Shown: positions 34,500 through 44,459 of the stretch, in pieces
How the letters are laid out: each line of letters starts with the position of its first letter
Position numbering within the stretch: the first letter of the stretch is position 1
Source: Massilia sp. BJB1822
Lineage (GTDB): Bacteria; Pseudomonadota; Gammaproteobacteria; Burkholderiales; Burkholderiaceae_D
Assembly: GCF_013369485.1 (NCBI RefSeq)
Contig: NZ_JABWEB010000012.1
Coordinates: forward strand, 62,001-126,000
Reading direction: 5' to 3'
DNA length: 64,000 nucleotides
Notes under the pieces: generated by a model
The model's database searches: none
Told to the model about the DNA's origin: nothing
What the model saw: the letters and a program-made list of their open reading frames with translations, nothing else
Program-made: the position numbers and the translations under genes

Positions 34500-35336
34500 A
34501 TGTTCGCTATCCGTAAAATCATGGCCCGCTGTGCCACGCATGGGGTGCTGCTGCTGTTCAGCGTACTGGCGCTGGCGCCGGTGGCCCTCATCCTGCTTAA
34601 TTCTGTGAAGGCGCGCGCCGACATCTTCGATTCGCCACTGGCATTGCCGACCGCCGCCAGCCTGGATCTGGTGGGCTACACCTCGGTGCTTTTTCACAGC
34701 AATTTCCTCAGCTATTTTTGCAATAGCATCATCGTCACGGTCGGCGCGCTGGCCGCCACCATCGTCTTTGGCGCGATGGCGGCCTTTGCGCTGTCGGAAT
34801 ACCGCTTCCGGCTGCGCGGCCTGACCGCGCTGTACCTGACCATTGGCATCATGGTGCCGATCCGCCTGGGCACGGTCGGCATCGTCGAGATGATGGCGGG
34901 GCTGTCCCTGGTCAATACCAAGACCGCCCTGGTCCTGGTGTACACGGCCCAGAGCCTGCCGCTGGCTGTCTTCATCCTGGCCGAATTCATGCGCGGCCTG
35001 TCCGACGACCTGAAAAACGCGGCCCGCGTCGACGGCCTGTCGGAATACAAGATTTTCTTCTGGCTGGTGCTGCCGCTGCTGCGGCCGGCCATGGTCACGG
35101 TCGCCGTTTTCACCATGGTGCCGATCTGGAACGACCTGTGGTTCCCGCTGATGCTGGCGCCGGGCGAGGAGAGCATGACCTTGACGCTGGGCGCGCAAGC
35201 CTTCATCGGCCAATACGTGACGGACTGGAATGCGGTGCTGGCGGCGCTGTCGCTGAGCATCCTGCCGATCCTGGCGCTTTACCTGGCCTTCTCCAAAGGC
35301 CTGATACGCGGCATTACCTCGGGCGCCGTCAAATAG
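34500..35336 (+). CDS. Sugar ABC transporter permease, MalG-type
   Basis: A 278-residue inner-membrane protein and the second half of the channel. The EAA motif reads AARVDGLSEYKIFFWLVLPLL. The ATG at 34500 has GGGGAGG 8 bases upstream; the frame is open to 33939 but that part is a shadow of the upstream permease. It lies 17 bases after that gene. Confidence 0.88.
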   Translation: MFAIRKIMARCATHGVLLLFSVLALAPVALILLNSVKARADIFDSPLALPTAASLDLVGYTSVLFHSNFLSYFCNSIIVTVGALAATIVFGAMAAFALSEYRFRLRGLTALYLTIGIMVPIRLGTVGIVEMMAGLSLVNTKTALVLVYTAQSLPLAVFILAEFMRGLSDDLKNAARVDGLSEYKIFFWLVLPLLRPAMVTVAVFTMVPIWNDLWFPLMLAPGEESMTLTLGAQAFIGQYVTDWNAVLAALSLSILPILALYLAFSKGLIRGITSGAVK

Positions 35337-35385
35337 GCGCTGCCGGTGGCCGCCCGAATTGAGCAACTTAAACCAAGGAGTAACT

Positions 35386-36468
35386 ATGCAACGATCGGAA
35401 GCAATGCCGAACCGCGCGCCGAAGCAGCGTCTGCGCGTGGTCGTGGTGGGACTGGGCCAGATGGGCCGTTCGCACGCGCTGGCCTATCACAACAATCCCG
35501 CGTTTGAAATCGTCGCCTTGTGCAGCCGCGGCACGGTGGACCTGCCGCCGGAGCTGAAGAGCTACCGCATGGTCGACAGCCTGGCAGCCGGCCTGGATCT
35601 GCGGCCCGACGTGGTCTCCATCAATACCTATACCGACAGCCATGTCGAACTGGCGATCCAGGCCATGAAAGCCGGCGCCCACGTTTTCGTGGAAAAGCCC
35701 CTGGCGCTGACGTCGGAGTCGGCCCGCGCCGCGGTCGATACCGCGCGTCGCACCGGGCGCAAGCTGGTGGTGGGCTATATCCTGCGCCACCATCCCTCGT
35801 GGAATGAGTTCATCAAGACGGCGCGCGGCCTGGGGGCGCCCTATGTCATGCGCATGAACCTGAACCAGCCGTCGGTCGGTCCGGCCTGGGAAATCCACAA
35901 GCGCTTGCTGGAAACCACGCCGCCCTTCGTCGACTGCGGCGTGCATTATGTCGACGTGATGTGCCAGGTCACCGATGCGCGGCCGGTGCAGGTGCGCGGC
36001 ATGGGCGTGCGCCTGGCCGGCGATATCGCGCCGGACCAGGTCAACTACAGCCATCTGCAGATCCTGTTCGAGGACGGGTCGGTGGGCTGGTATGAGGCAG
36101 GCTGGGGGCCGATGATTTCCGGCACCGCGTCCATGATCAAGAACGTCATCGGCACGCGCGGCGCCGTCTCGCTGGTGATGGGCGAGGGCGCCGATTCGGC
36201 CGACATCAACAGCCACACCAGCGCCGGCCAGCTGTGCCTGCGCATCGCGCCGACCGCGGCGCATAGCCAGGATTATTCGGACGGCTGGATTTCCATCGGC
36301 GACGGCGTCGGCCACCAGAGCCTGTGCGACCGCGAGCAAGCCTTCCTGGCCGAGGCCATCCTCGACGATCTCGATCTGGGCGAGCACCACGCAGCCGCAT
36401 TGCGCTCGCTCGATATCGTGCTCGCCGCCGAACGCAGCATGCGCGAAAACCGCGCCATCGATCTCTGA
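35386..36468 (+). CDS. Gfo/Idh/MocA family NAD(P)-dependent oxidoreductase
   Basis: A 360-residue cytosolic dehydrogenase. The Rossmann fold shows VVVGLGQMGRSHA, then the family motif VFVEKPLAL (Lys for catalysis) and DCGVHYVDV, with the His that completes the active site. The ATG at 35386 has AAGGAG 5 bases upstream; an earlier frame start at 35359 lacks one. These enzymes oxidise or reduce sugars, inositols or amino-sugars. Its place inside a sugar import operon suggests that it works on the imported compound, but the substrate is not identifiable. Confidence 0.83.
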   Translation: MQRSEAMPNRAPKQRLRVVVVGLGQMGRSHALAYHNNPAFEIVALCSRGTVDLPPELKSYRMVDSLAAGLDLRPDVVSINTYTDSHVELAIQAMKAGAHVFVEKPLALTSESARAAVDTARRTGRKLVVGYILRHHPSWNEFIKTARGLGAPYVMRMNLNQPSVGPAWEIHKRLLETTPPFVDCGVHYVDVMCQVTDARPVQVRGMGVRLAGDIAPDQVNYSHLQILFEDGSVGWYEAGWGPMISGTASMIKNVIGTRGAVSLVMGEGADSADINSHTSAGQLCLRIAPTAAHSQDYSDGWISIGDGVGHQSLCDREQAFLAEAILDDLDLGEHHAAALRSLDIVLAAERSMRENRAIDL

Positions 36469-36488
36469 AGCCCGCAAAGGAAACGACC

Positions 36489-37505
<1,017 letters not shown>

Positions 37506-37625
37506 GCCGGCATTGCGGCGCGGCGCCTGGCCCGCCCATCCCTGTTTTTCAGCCGTTTCAGCTCCCGGACTTGCCCCGGGCAGCGCTAGCTTTGCCCTTT
37601 GTTTTGGCCCTCAAGGCTGCCCTGG

Positions 37626-37642
37626 CCGGGATCGCATCCCGG
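37626..37642 (+). terminator. Small hairpin between ATPase and porin genes
   Basis: CCGGGAT-CGC-ATCCCGG forms a 7-base stem with a 3-base loop, without a T-run. It sits 26 bases before the porin start and after the ATPase gene. It may protect the porin mRNA end or weaken read-through, giving separate porin expression. Confidence 0.4.
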
Positions 37643-37668
37643 AATTTCGATAAATATAAGGAGACACC

Positions 37669-38943
37669 ATGAATCGCACGATCCGCCAAGCCCTGTCCAG
37701 CGCCTGCCTGCTGCTCGGCGCTACCGCCAGCCCCCTCGTGTTTGCCGACGATCCCGGCGACGACCAGCCAGGCTTCCACGGCTACTTGCGCGCCGGGGCG
37801 GGCACCAGCAGCGGCGCCACGGGTGGACGTCAAGCCTGTTTTGGCCTGGGCGGCAATACCATGCGCTACCGGCTGGGCAATGAATGCGATGCCTATGGCT
37901 ACTTTTACTACAACCGCGAGATGATGAAAAGCGAGGATGGCGTCAGCTTCGTTGCCACGGTCGGCGTGCGCCAGTATTCGCCCAATAGCGATTTCGAGAA
38001 CAAGGCCGTGATTCCGCTCGGCGTGCACCGCGCTTATGTGGAGGCGAAAGGCCTGGACTTTCTGAATGGCGGCGTGGCCTGGGTCGGCCGCCGCGAATAC
38101 GTGCGGCCGGACATCCATATGCTCGACCTGTTCTACACCAATCTGAGCGGGGTGGGCGGCGGCATCGACAAGGTCAAGGCCGGACCGGGCAAGTTCAGTT
38201 ATGCGGTCTTCAAGGATAATGACGACGTGGTGACGGACACTGGCAGCGGGCGCATCGTCAATTCCACCGCGGCGGTGCGGCAAAACCTGATCTATCAAGA
38301 CTTGCCGGTCAACCCCGGCGGCACGCTGGATATCGTGGCCGCCGCCATTCTCGCCAAGGGCGAGGGCAAGCACAATGGCTATAGCCTGTCCCTGATCCAC
38401 CGCCAGAGCAAGGTATTCGGCGGTGTGAATACCATCGGCGTGCAGTATGGCGTTGGCCCCGGCGTCGGCCCGGGCCTGGGCCGTTTCGGCTCCTCCGGCA
38501 GCACGGTGCTGAATTCGGAGGCGACGCGCGCCCGCCTGTTCGACAGTCTGTGGATTCAGCCGACCCGCGAATTCAGCATGGAGCTGGTGGCGCTGGTGCA
38601 GCGCGACAAGGCGCCGGCCGGCAACTCGACCTGGCTTTCCTTCGGCGTGCGCCCGGTGTATGCCTTCACCCGCCACTTCAAGCTGCAGGCCGAACTGGGC
38701 ACGGACAAGGTCAGCCCGGCCGGCGGCGGACGCGATCTGCGCCTGACCAAGCTAACCGTGGCGCCCACCATCAGTGCCGGATCGGACTACTGGGCGCGGC
38801 CGGAATTGCGCGCTTTCGTCACTTACGGCAAGTGGAACGAGGCGGCCACTGCCGCCGTGAACGGGGCCAACGAGGCCGGCCCGGTGTTCGGACGCCGCAC
38901 CAATGCGGTGTCCATGGGCTTGCAGCTGGAAGCCTGGTTCTGA
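37669..38943 (+). CDS. LamB-type maltoporin-like carbohydrate porin
   Basis: A 424-residue outer-membrane protein. Signal peptide (LVFA-DD), then FHGYLRAGAGTSSGATGG and CFGLGG..MRYRLGNECD, characteristic of LamB N-termini, many amphipathic strands, and a C-terminal Phe (LQLEAWF) as needed for barrel insertion. It should let the sugar used by the adjacent ABC importer cross the outer membrane. TAAGGAG precedes the ATG. The sugar may be a malto- or other oligosaccharide; not certain. Confidence 0.88.
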   Translation: MNRTIRQALSSACLLLGATASPLVFADDPGDDQPGFHGYLRAGAGTSSGATGGRQACFGLGGNTMRYRLGNECDAYGYFYYNREMMKSEDGVSFVATVGVRQYSPNSDFENKAVIPLGVHRAYVEAKGLDFLNGGVAWVGRREYVRPDIHMLDLFYTNLSGVGGGIDKVKAGPGKFSYAVFKDNDDVVTDTGSGRIVNSTAAVRQNLIYQDLPVNPGGTLDIVAAAILAKGEGKHNGYSLSLIHRQSKVFGGVNTIGVQYGVGPGVGPGLGRFGSSGSTVLNSEATRARLFDSLWIQPTREFSMELVALVQRDKAPAGNSTWLSFGVRPVYAFTRHFKLQAELGTDKVSPAGGGRDLRLTKLTVAPTISAGSDYWARPELRAFVTYGKWNEAATAAVNGANEAGPVFGRRTNAVSMGLQLEAWF

Positions 38944-38953
38944 ATGATGGCTC

Positions 38954-38979
38954 GCGGCGCCACTTGCGCTGGGCGCCGC
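38954..38979 (+). terminator. Probable terminator hairpin after the porin gene
   Basis: GCGGCGCC and GGCGCCGC, separated by 10 bases, form an 8-base GC stem 11 bases after the porin stop. No T-run follows. Confidence 0.45.
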
Positions 38980-39115
38980 TTCACGCCAGAATCGTGCTAG
39001 TTTCCGCAAGGGGACGGCCACCTGCGCCGCCCCGCTTGGCGGGATACTGAGATCCAGACGGACGCCGGGACGGCAACCGCGCGGCACTATAATTATTAAA
39101 ACGCATGGAGAACCC

Positions 39116-40075
39116 ATGAAAGCACTGCTGGAAAGTTCACTCATCCCCGAGGGCGCCAACTGGACGTATTTCCATCGCCGCCTGAATGAGGCGATTCCCT
39201 TCATCTGGCACTACCACCGGGAAATCGAACTGACCCTGACCCTGAACAGCCAGGGGCAGCGCTATGTCGGCGAGAATATCGAACCGTATACCGACGGCGA
39301 TCTGGTGCTGGTCGGCCCCAATCTGCCGCATACCTGGATGTCGCAGCAGAAGATCGATCCCGCACAGCCGCACGAAGCCCATGTTTTCTGGCTCAATGCG
39401 GACTGGCTCGATACGCTGATCTCGACCCTGGTGGAGCTGGCGCCGATCAAGCCCATGCTGCAGGACGCGGCGCGCGGCGTGGTCTTCTCTGCCGCCACGG
39501 CCGGCGCCGTGCGCAAGCTGGTGCTGGAGCTGGAACATGCTTCGCCAGCCGGCCGGGTCACGCGCCTGATCGATATGCTGACCATGCTGGCCAACGACAA
39601 GGGGGCGCGTTCGCTTTGCCCGCCGCGCTCGCGCGCCGCTCAGCTGACGGCCTGCGACAAATCGCGCATCGACCGCACGCTCGATTACATCCATCAGAAC
39701 TACGCCGGCGAGATCACGATGGCCGAGCTGGCGGACCTCGCCGCGCTCAGCGTCTCGGGCTTGCACCGGCTGTTCAAGCGCCATACGCGCCAGACTGTGG
39801 GCGAGTACATCGCCCAGATGCGCATCGGGCGCGCCTGCTCGCTGCTGGTCTCGACCGGCCAGCCGATCTCCCATGTGGCCGAGCAGTCGGGCTATAGCAG
39901 CCTGTCGCATTTCAACCGCCAGTTTTTGGCCATCAAGGGCGTTACGCCGCGCGAGTTCCGCCAATCCTTCCGCCACCGCAAGCCGGAGGGCTTGCCGCAC
40001 CGTCCAGAGGTGCGCACCTATGCGGAACGCGCCTGGCCGGCGCCGCGCGAAGGGGGCCAGCGCCTGGCGCTGTAA
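39116..40075 (+). CDS. AraC-family transcriptional regulator
   Basis: A 319-residue regulator with an N-terminal cupin-like sensing domain (HYHREIELTLTLNSQGQRYVGE, with PNLPHTW) and two C-terminal helix-turn-helices (ITMAELADLAALSVSGLHRLFKR and ISHVAEQSGYSSLSHFNRQFL). It follows the sugar operon and is read in the same direction, so it is probably its activator. GGAG precedes the ATG. Its C-terminus has an unusual basic tail of ~25 residues. Confidence 0.87.
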   Translation: MKALLESSLIPEGANWTYFHRRLNEAIPFIWHYHREIELTLTLNSQGQRYVGENIEPYTDGDLVLVGPNLPHTWMSQQKIDPAQPHEAHVFWLNADWLDTLISTLVELAPIKPMLQDAARGVVFSAATAGAVRKLVLELEHASPAGRVTRLIDMLTMLANDKGARSLCPPRSRAAQLTACDKSRIDRTLDYIHQNYAGEITMAELADLAALSVSGLHRLFKRHTRQTVGEYIAQMRIGRACSLLVSTGQPISHVAEQSGYSSLSHFNRQFLAIKGVTPREFRQSFRHRKPEGLPHRPEVRTYAERAWPAPREGGQRLAL

Positions 40076-40091
40076 GGCACACCGGACCGAT

Positions 40092-42302
40092 TCAGGCCGC
40101 CGCAGGCAGCGCGTCGCCGCGCCAGCCTGCAACCCTGCGCTGGCCCTGATATACCAGGGCCAGGATTTCCGCTGCGGAGAAGCCATCCAGCTTATTCGGG
40201 TTGTCCAGCATGGCCAGGGACTGGCCTTGCTGCACCAGCAGGCGGTTCAGCAGCAGTATGCCGAAGGTGCGGCAATTCCCGGTGGGGAAGGGGCGCAGGC
40301 GCTGCAGCTTCTGGCATAGGGCGATGGCGGCGCCGAGGCGCAATTCCGCGTCGGCAGCCGAGGCCAGGGCGCTGTGGTAGGCGCCGATCCATTCCCTCAT
40401 CAAGCCAGCCAGGACCGGCGGCGCAGCTTCCTCGCGTTTGAAGATCTTGAACTCGCCGCCGCCGTTCAGCCGTTTCGCCGACAGCGAGCAGCGCAGGGCC
40501 GCCGCCTGCTGGCCGACGAAGCGTGCCAGTTCCTCCTCGCCGTCGCTGCTCAGGGTTTCCCCCGGCAGTAGCACAAACTGCGCCCAGGCGCCGCTGGCGG
40601 CCGGCAGGCTGGCGGGGACATCGTCGTCCGCGCCGCTGCACAGGGCGTGCAGGCGCAGCACGAAGGCCAGGTCGAGCGGCTGTTCCAGCTGGCGCATGGC
40701 GGCCAGCCAGGCACGGGCCATGTGATACAGATAACTGGGTTCACTATCGAACAAGTGACCGATATAGGGGTTGCCGCCGATCTGCAGTCCCTTGGCCTGC
40801 ATCAGCTCCAGCTTGAGCGGGTCGATGCACAGGCGCCATAGCTGGCTCGCGGCCAGGCCGGAGCAGGGCGGCAGTTCGGCCAGCTCCTGCCACAGGCGGC
40901 TCGTATCGCCGATGCGCGGACGGAAATTGTGCAAGGCGCGTTCGGCGCTCTTGGCGTAGCGGTCGGCGGCCTGGCTGTTGCGCATATTTTGCAGGAAGTC
41001 GTCGCTGGGCTGGCGCAGCTCGCGGCAGAATTCCTCGCTGGCTTCGCGCACGGCGGCGACGGCGCCGTCCAGATCCTGTTCGGCGAGGGTGGCGCTATCC
41101 ACCGCCTCGCCGTGCCGCGCCAGTGCGTCGAGCAGGGCGCCGAGAAAGTCATGGTCGGGAAAGATCAGGTGCTGGGCGCGCGCGGGATGGGACTCGGCCA
41201 GCAGGCGGAAGGTGGCTGTGAAACGGTGTTTGAGCGCGGCGCGCAAGGCTGCCGGCAACTGGGCAAGCGGCAAGGCGGACAGCGCTTCTTCCGGCGTCGC
41301 CGGCGTTTCGCCCTGGGGCGATGGCGGCAGCGCCGCCGCCTGCGCGGCCGGGGCAGCGATGCGCACGCCCAGGGTCTTGATACGGTAATACAAGGTGTTG
41401 ACCGATATCTGCAGTTCCTGCGCCGCCCGCGCTACCACCTGGTCGTGGCGCGCCAGCGTGGAGGCGATCACGTCCTGCTCGAAATTGCGCACCCGTTCGC
41501 GCAGCGACAGGCTGCTGTCGTCGGCGCGCGGCGGCGCCTCCATGCCGGGCGGCGGCGCGACTTCGCCCTGGTCCTCGTCGCCCAGCGGCGCCAGACCGAG
41601 GGCGAAGCGTTCCGCCGCGTTTTTCAGTTCGCGGATATTGCCCGGCCAGGGATATTCCATCAGCAGCTTCTGGCTGCCCCCCGGAATGGCGGGCAGGCTG
41701 CGGCCATGGCGCTGGCAGGCCTCGTCCAGGAACTGGCCGAACAGCGGCAGGACTTTTTCGCGCGAATCGCGCAGCGAGGGCAGGCGCAGCTTGACCACGT
41801 TGAGGCGGTAGTACAAGTCCTTGCGGAAGCAGCCCTGTTCGACCAGTTGCAAAAGGGCGATCTTGGTGGAGGCCACCACGCGGAAATCGGAGCGGTAGAA
41901 GCGGCTGCCGCCGAGGCGTTCGCAGCCGCGTTCCTGCAGGGCGCGCAGCAGCTTGGCCTGGATCGCCAGCGGCATGCTGTCGATTTCGTCGAGATACAGG
42001 GTGCCGTCGTGCGCCAGTTCCAGCTTGCCTTCCTTGGCGCGCGCGGCGCCGGTGAAAGCGCCGCTCTCGTAGCCGAACAACTCGCTCTCGGCGATATGCT
42101 CCGGCACGGCGGCGCAGTTGATGGCGATGAATTTGCCGCAGCGGCCCGAGTGGCGGTGGATTTCGCGTGCCGTCACGTCCTTGCCGGTGCCGGTTTCGCC
42201 TTCGATCAGCACATCGACCGAGAGCGGGGCGATTTCCTTGACCAGGCTGTCCTGGGCGGCGGCGGGAGGGAGGGGGGAAGGCGTAGAGCGCAGTCGTGTC
42301 AT
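40092..42302 (-). CDS. Sigma-54 activator without receiver, fused to a degenerate Fic-like domain
   Basis: A 736-residue protein. The N-terminus is directly the AAA+ domain of sigma-54 activators: Walker A GETGTGKD (Lys41), sigma-54 loop GAFTGA (81-86), Walker B LYLDE. A Fis-type helix-turn-helix follows near residue 305 (LQISVNTLYYRIK). No receiver or sensing domain precedes the AAA+ part, as in HrpS and HrpR. About 400 further residues follow. Near their end LRPFPTGNCRTFGILLLNRL (669-688) resembles the Fic motif HPFxDGNGR, but His is Arg670 and the acidic residue is Thr674, so AMP transfer is unlikely. It may sense ligand or partner. It lies next to the PilT-like ATPase and virB genes and may drive hrpL. 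Confidence 0.72.
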   Translation of the reverse strand: MTRLRSTPSPLPPAAAQDSLVKEIAPLSVDVLIEGETGTGKDVTAREIHRHSGRCGKFIAINCAAVPEHIAESELFGYESGAFTGAARAKEGKLELAHDGTLYLDEIDSMPLAIQAKLLRALQERGCERLGGSRFYRSDFRVVASTKIALLQLVEQGCFRKDLYYRLNVVKLRLPSLRDSREKVLPLFGQFLDEACQRHGRSLPAIPGGSQKLLMEYPWPGNIRELKNAAERFALGLAPLGDEDQGEVAPPPGMEAPPRADDSSLSLRERVRNFEQDVIASTLARHDQVVARAAQELQISVNTLYYRIKTLGVRIAAPAAQAAALPPSPQGETPATPEEALSALPLAQLPAALRAALKHRFTATFRLLAESHPARAQHLIFPDHDFLGALLDALARHGEAVDSATLAEQDLDGAVAAVREASEEFCRELRQPSDDFLQNMRNSQAADRYAKSAERALHNFRPRIGDTSRLWQELAELPPCSGLAASQLWRLCIDPLKLELMQAKGLQIGGNPYIGHLFDSEPSYLYHMARAWLAAMRQLEQPLDLAFVLRLHALCSGADDDVPASLPAASGAWAQFVLLPGETLSSDGEEELARFVGQQAAALRCSLSAKRLNGGGEFKIFKREEAAPPVLAGLMREWIGAYHSALASAADAELRLGAAIALCQKLQRLRPFPTGNCRTFGILLLNRLLVQQGQSLAMLDNPNKLDGFSAAEILALVYQGQRRVAGWRGDALPAAA

Positions 42303-42586
42303 CGGATACGGGATTTTTAGTGGCGATGGATCAGCCAGAAGGTTATGCAGGGAACGTGCCAGCTTGGAATGGACGCTGGGCAGGCCAGCCGCCTTTCAGA
42401 ATTGACAGATTGGCCGGCTGGCCACCTTGCAGCGCTGCCTGCCTGCGCCGGCCGCTGGCGGCATCGGCGCCTGCGCCTGCCGGGGTGGCCCGCTGCGGGC
42501 GGTGGGTGGAACGGTTTTTGCGACATCCTTTGCGGAGGCGGTGCCCGGCTGGCGGCACGGCCAAGATCAACCATACGTCTGCTCCC

Positions 42587-43681
42587 ATGAATACTGACTT
42601 TTCCATCTCGCGCGACCTGGTCCAGGAGATCATCACGCTGATCGCTTCGGACCAGGTGTTTACCGACCTGCACATCGAGCAGGACGCGCTGCTCATGATT
42701 AAAACCCCGCGCGGCTGGCAGCCGGTCGGCGAGGATGCCGTGACGGCCGAGGACATGCTGCCGGTGCTCGAATCGATCGACAAGGATTGGGCCGCGAAGC
42801 TGCCCGAGGGCGCCATCGACCGTCCCTTCGTGCTGACCAACTGCCGCCTGCGCTGCAATGCCTACCGCACCACGGGCGGGCAGAAGGTGGTGATCTCGAT
42901 CCGCCGCCTGCCCCTCGATCCGCTCGCCCTCGACAAGACCGGTTTGCCGGCCTACGTAAAAACCATGCTGGAGGCGACCAAGGGCGTCATTGTCGTCACC
43001 GGGTCCACTGGCTCGGGCAAGACCACCACGCTGGCGGCCATGCTCGACTACATCAACAGCAACCGCACCGCCCACATCCTCACCATCGAACAGCCGGTGG
43101 AATACCAGCTCAAGCGCCGCAAATCCATCATCTCCCAGAAGGAGGTGCCGACCGACACGCCCAGCTTCTCGGCTGGCCTGCGCGAGGCGCTGCGGCAAAA
43201 TCCCGACATCATCATGGTCGGCGAAATCCGCGACCTGGAAACTGCCGAAACCGTGCTGCACGCGGGCGAATCGGGCCATCTGGTGCTCGCCACCATGCAT
43301 ACCAACAGCGCGGTCAACGCCATCGGCAAGCTGCTTTCCTTCTTCCCGCCGCGCCAGCAGGAGCAGCGCAGCGCGGCCCTGGCCAATTCCCTGATCGGCG
43401 TGATCTGCCAAGGCCTGGTGCCGAGCGAAAGCGGCAATGCCTTCGTGCTGGCCAGCGAGCTGCTGTTCAATAACAACCAGCAGATCGCCCCCTTCATCGC
43501 CGATCCCGGCAAGCTGCCGCTGCTGGCCGACTTCATGAAGCGGCGCCAGGACAATATGTCGCGCAGCCTGAATGAAGACCTGGCCCAGCTGGTCGGCCGC
43601 AAACTCATTAGTCCGAAAGATGCGATGCGGGTCGCCTACAACCGCATGGAACTGCATGAGCTGATCAGCAGCACGCGCTGA
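42587..43681 (+). CDS. PilT-like retraction ATPase
   Basis: A 364-residue hexameric ATPase of the PilT/PilU group. Visible motifs: an N-terminal DLHIEQ (as in SDLHL), Walker A GSTGSGKT, Asp box variant (IEQPVEYQ in place of EDPIEY), Walker B (IIMVGEIRD) and His box (GHLVLATMHTN). The ATG at 42587 has only a weak ribosome site. Such enzymes pull back type IV pili. Here it stands alone, with no other T4a pilus gene, next to the virB operon and 15 kb from a type IVb operon that encodes no retraction ATPase of its own. It may serve that pilus. The gene-free 42303-42586 upstream shows no clear promoter. Confidence 0.78.
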   Translation: MNTDFSISRDLVQEIITLIASDQVFTDLHIEQDALLMIKTPRGWQPVGEDAVTAEDMLPVLESIDKDWAAKLPEGAIDRPFVLTNCRLRCNAYRTTGGQKVVISIRRLPLDPLALDKTGLPAYVKTMLEATKGVIVVTGSTGSGKTTTLAAMLDYINSNRTAHILTIEQPVEYQLKRRKSIISQKEVPTDTPSFSAGLREALRQNPDIIMVGEIRDLETAETVLHAGESGHLVLATMHTNSAVNAIGKLLSFFPPRQQEQRSAALANSLIGVICQGLVPSESGNAFVLASELLFNNNQQIAPFIADPGKLPLLADFMKRRQDNMSRSLNEDLAQLVGRKLISPKDAMRVAYNRMELHELISSTR

Positions 43682-43707
43682 AGCTTCCCGCCGCATCCAT
43701 TCCCGCT

Positions 43708-43736
43708 TAAGTGGCGGCAACCGCCGCCACGGTTCC
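43708..43736 (-). promoter_or_regulatory. hrp-box match on the minus strand, facing the PilT-like gene
   Basis: On the minus strand GGAACC (43736-43731), 16 bases, then CCACTTA (43714-43708): a full consensus match. It reads away from virB1 and into the 3' end of the PilT-like gene. There is no minus-strand gene that it could obviously serve, so it could make an antisense RNA or be a chance match. Confidence 0.35.
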
Positions 43737-43783
43737 CGCCCGCCTGCGCTTTCCCTTCCTCCCGCAAAAAAACTCCCGCCGAG

Positions 43784-43812
43784 GGAACCACACCGCTTCT
43801 CCGCTCCACATA
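43784..43812 (+). promoter_or_regulatory. hrp-box promoter of the virB operon
   Basis: GGAACC (43784-43789), 16 bases, then CCACATA (43806-43812): a full match to GGAACC-N16-CCACNNA, the HrpL promoter. It lies about 105 bases upstream of the virB1 start and reads toward it. No other promoter was seen before the virB genes. Confidence 0.65.
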
Positions 43813-43916
43813 AGCAGCGTTCCAGCCTGATTGTCGGGGTTGGGCATCACACCAATCATCCTTGAGTGAGAGCTTATGAGGACGTTTTATACAGAACGCC
43901 GCGCGGGGGAGGCAGC

Positions 43917-44444
43917 ATGCTAGATGCGATTCCCTACGCTTGCGCGCCGGACGTGCATCCAGCGCTGGTACGCCAGCTGGTGCGCGTCGAGTCGGGCGGC
44001 AATCCCTATGCCATCGGCGTGGTCGGCGGCCGCCTGGCGCGCCAGCCGCGCAACCTGGCCGAGGCGCTGGCCACCGTGCAAAGCCTGGAGCAGCAGGGCG
44101 CCAACTATTCCATCGGCATCAGCCAGGTCAACCGCATCCACTTTCCGCGCCTGGGCTGGCATAAGGAGCCGGCCAGCGGTTTCGACCCCTGCGGCAATCT
44201 GCAGGCCGGCGCCGGCATCCTGAAAACCTGCTACGAGCGCGCCCTCGGCGCCGGCTATGCCGGCACGGCGCTCGATGGCGCCAATGCCGCCAGCCGGGCC
44301 TCGCTGTCCTGCTACTACTCGGGCAATTTCGTCAGCGGCGAGCGCCTGGGCTATGTCGCCAAGGTACTGGGCAGCGCCCAGGACGGCGGCCGCCAACCGG
44401 GCCGGCTGACGGCATCCGCCACTTCTTCCATTTTGTTCGACTAA
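43917..44444 (+). CDS. virB1: VirB1-type lytic transglycosylase
   Basis: A 175-residue muramidase-like protein with catalytic Glu in VRVESGGNPYAIGVV, the family GVVGGRLARQP stretch and NYSIGISQVNR. It opens the wall for assembly of the secretion channel. The frame starts at 43866, but the ATG at 43917 follows GGGGGAGG and gives the normal VirB1 start. No clear signal peptide is visible, which is unusual. It is the first gene of a complete virB set. Confidence 0.85.
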   Translation: MLDAIPYACAPDVHPALVRQLVRVESGGNPYAIGVVGGRLARQPRNLAEALATVQSLEQQGANYSIGISQVNRIHFPRLGWHKEPASGFDPCGNLQAGAGILKTCYERALGAGYAGTALDGANAASRASLSCYYSGNFVSGERLGYVAKVLGSAQDGGRQPGRLTASATSSILFD

Positions 44445-44459
44445 CCATACGGAGTATCC

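Noticed and set aside
42340..42380. GGAACG as a possible hrp box for the PilT-like gene
   Set aside because: Bases at N15 and N16 read GACGCTG and ACGCTGG, not CNACNNA, and the start is over 200 bases away.
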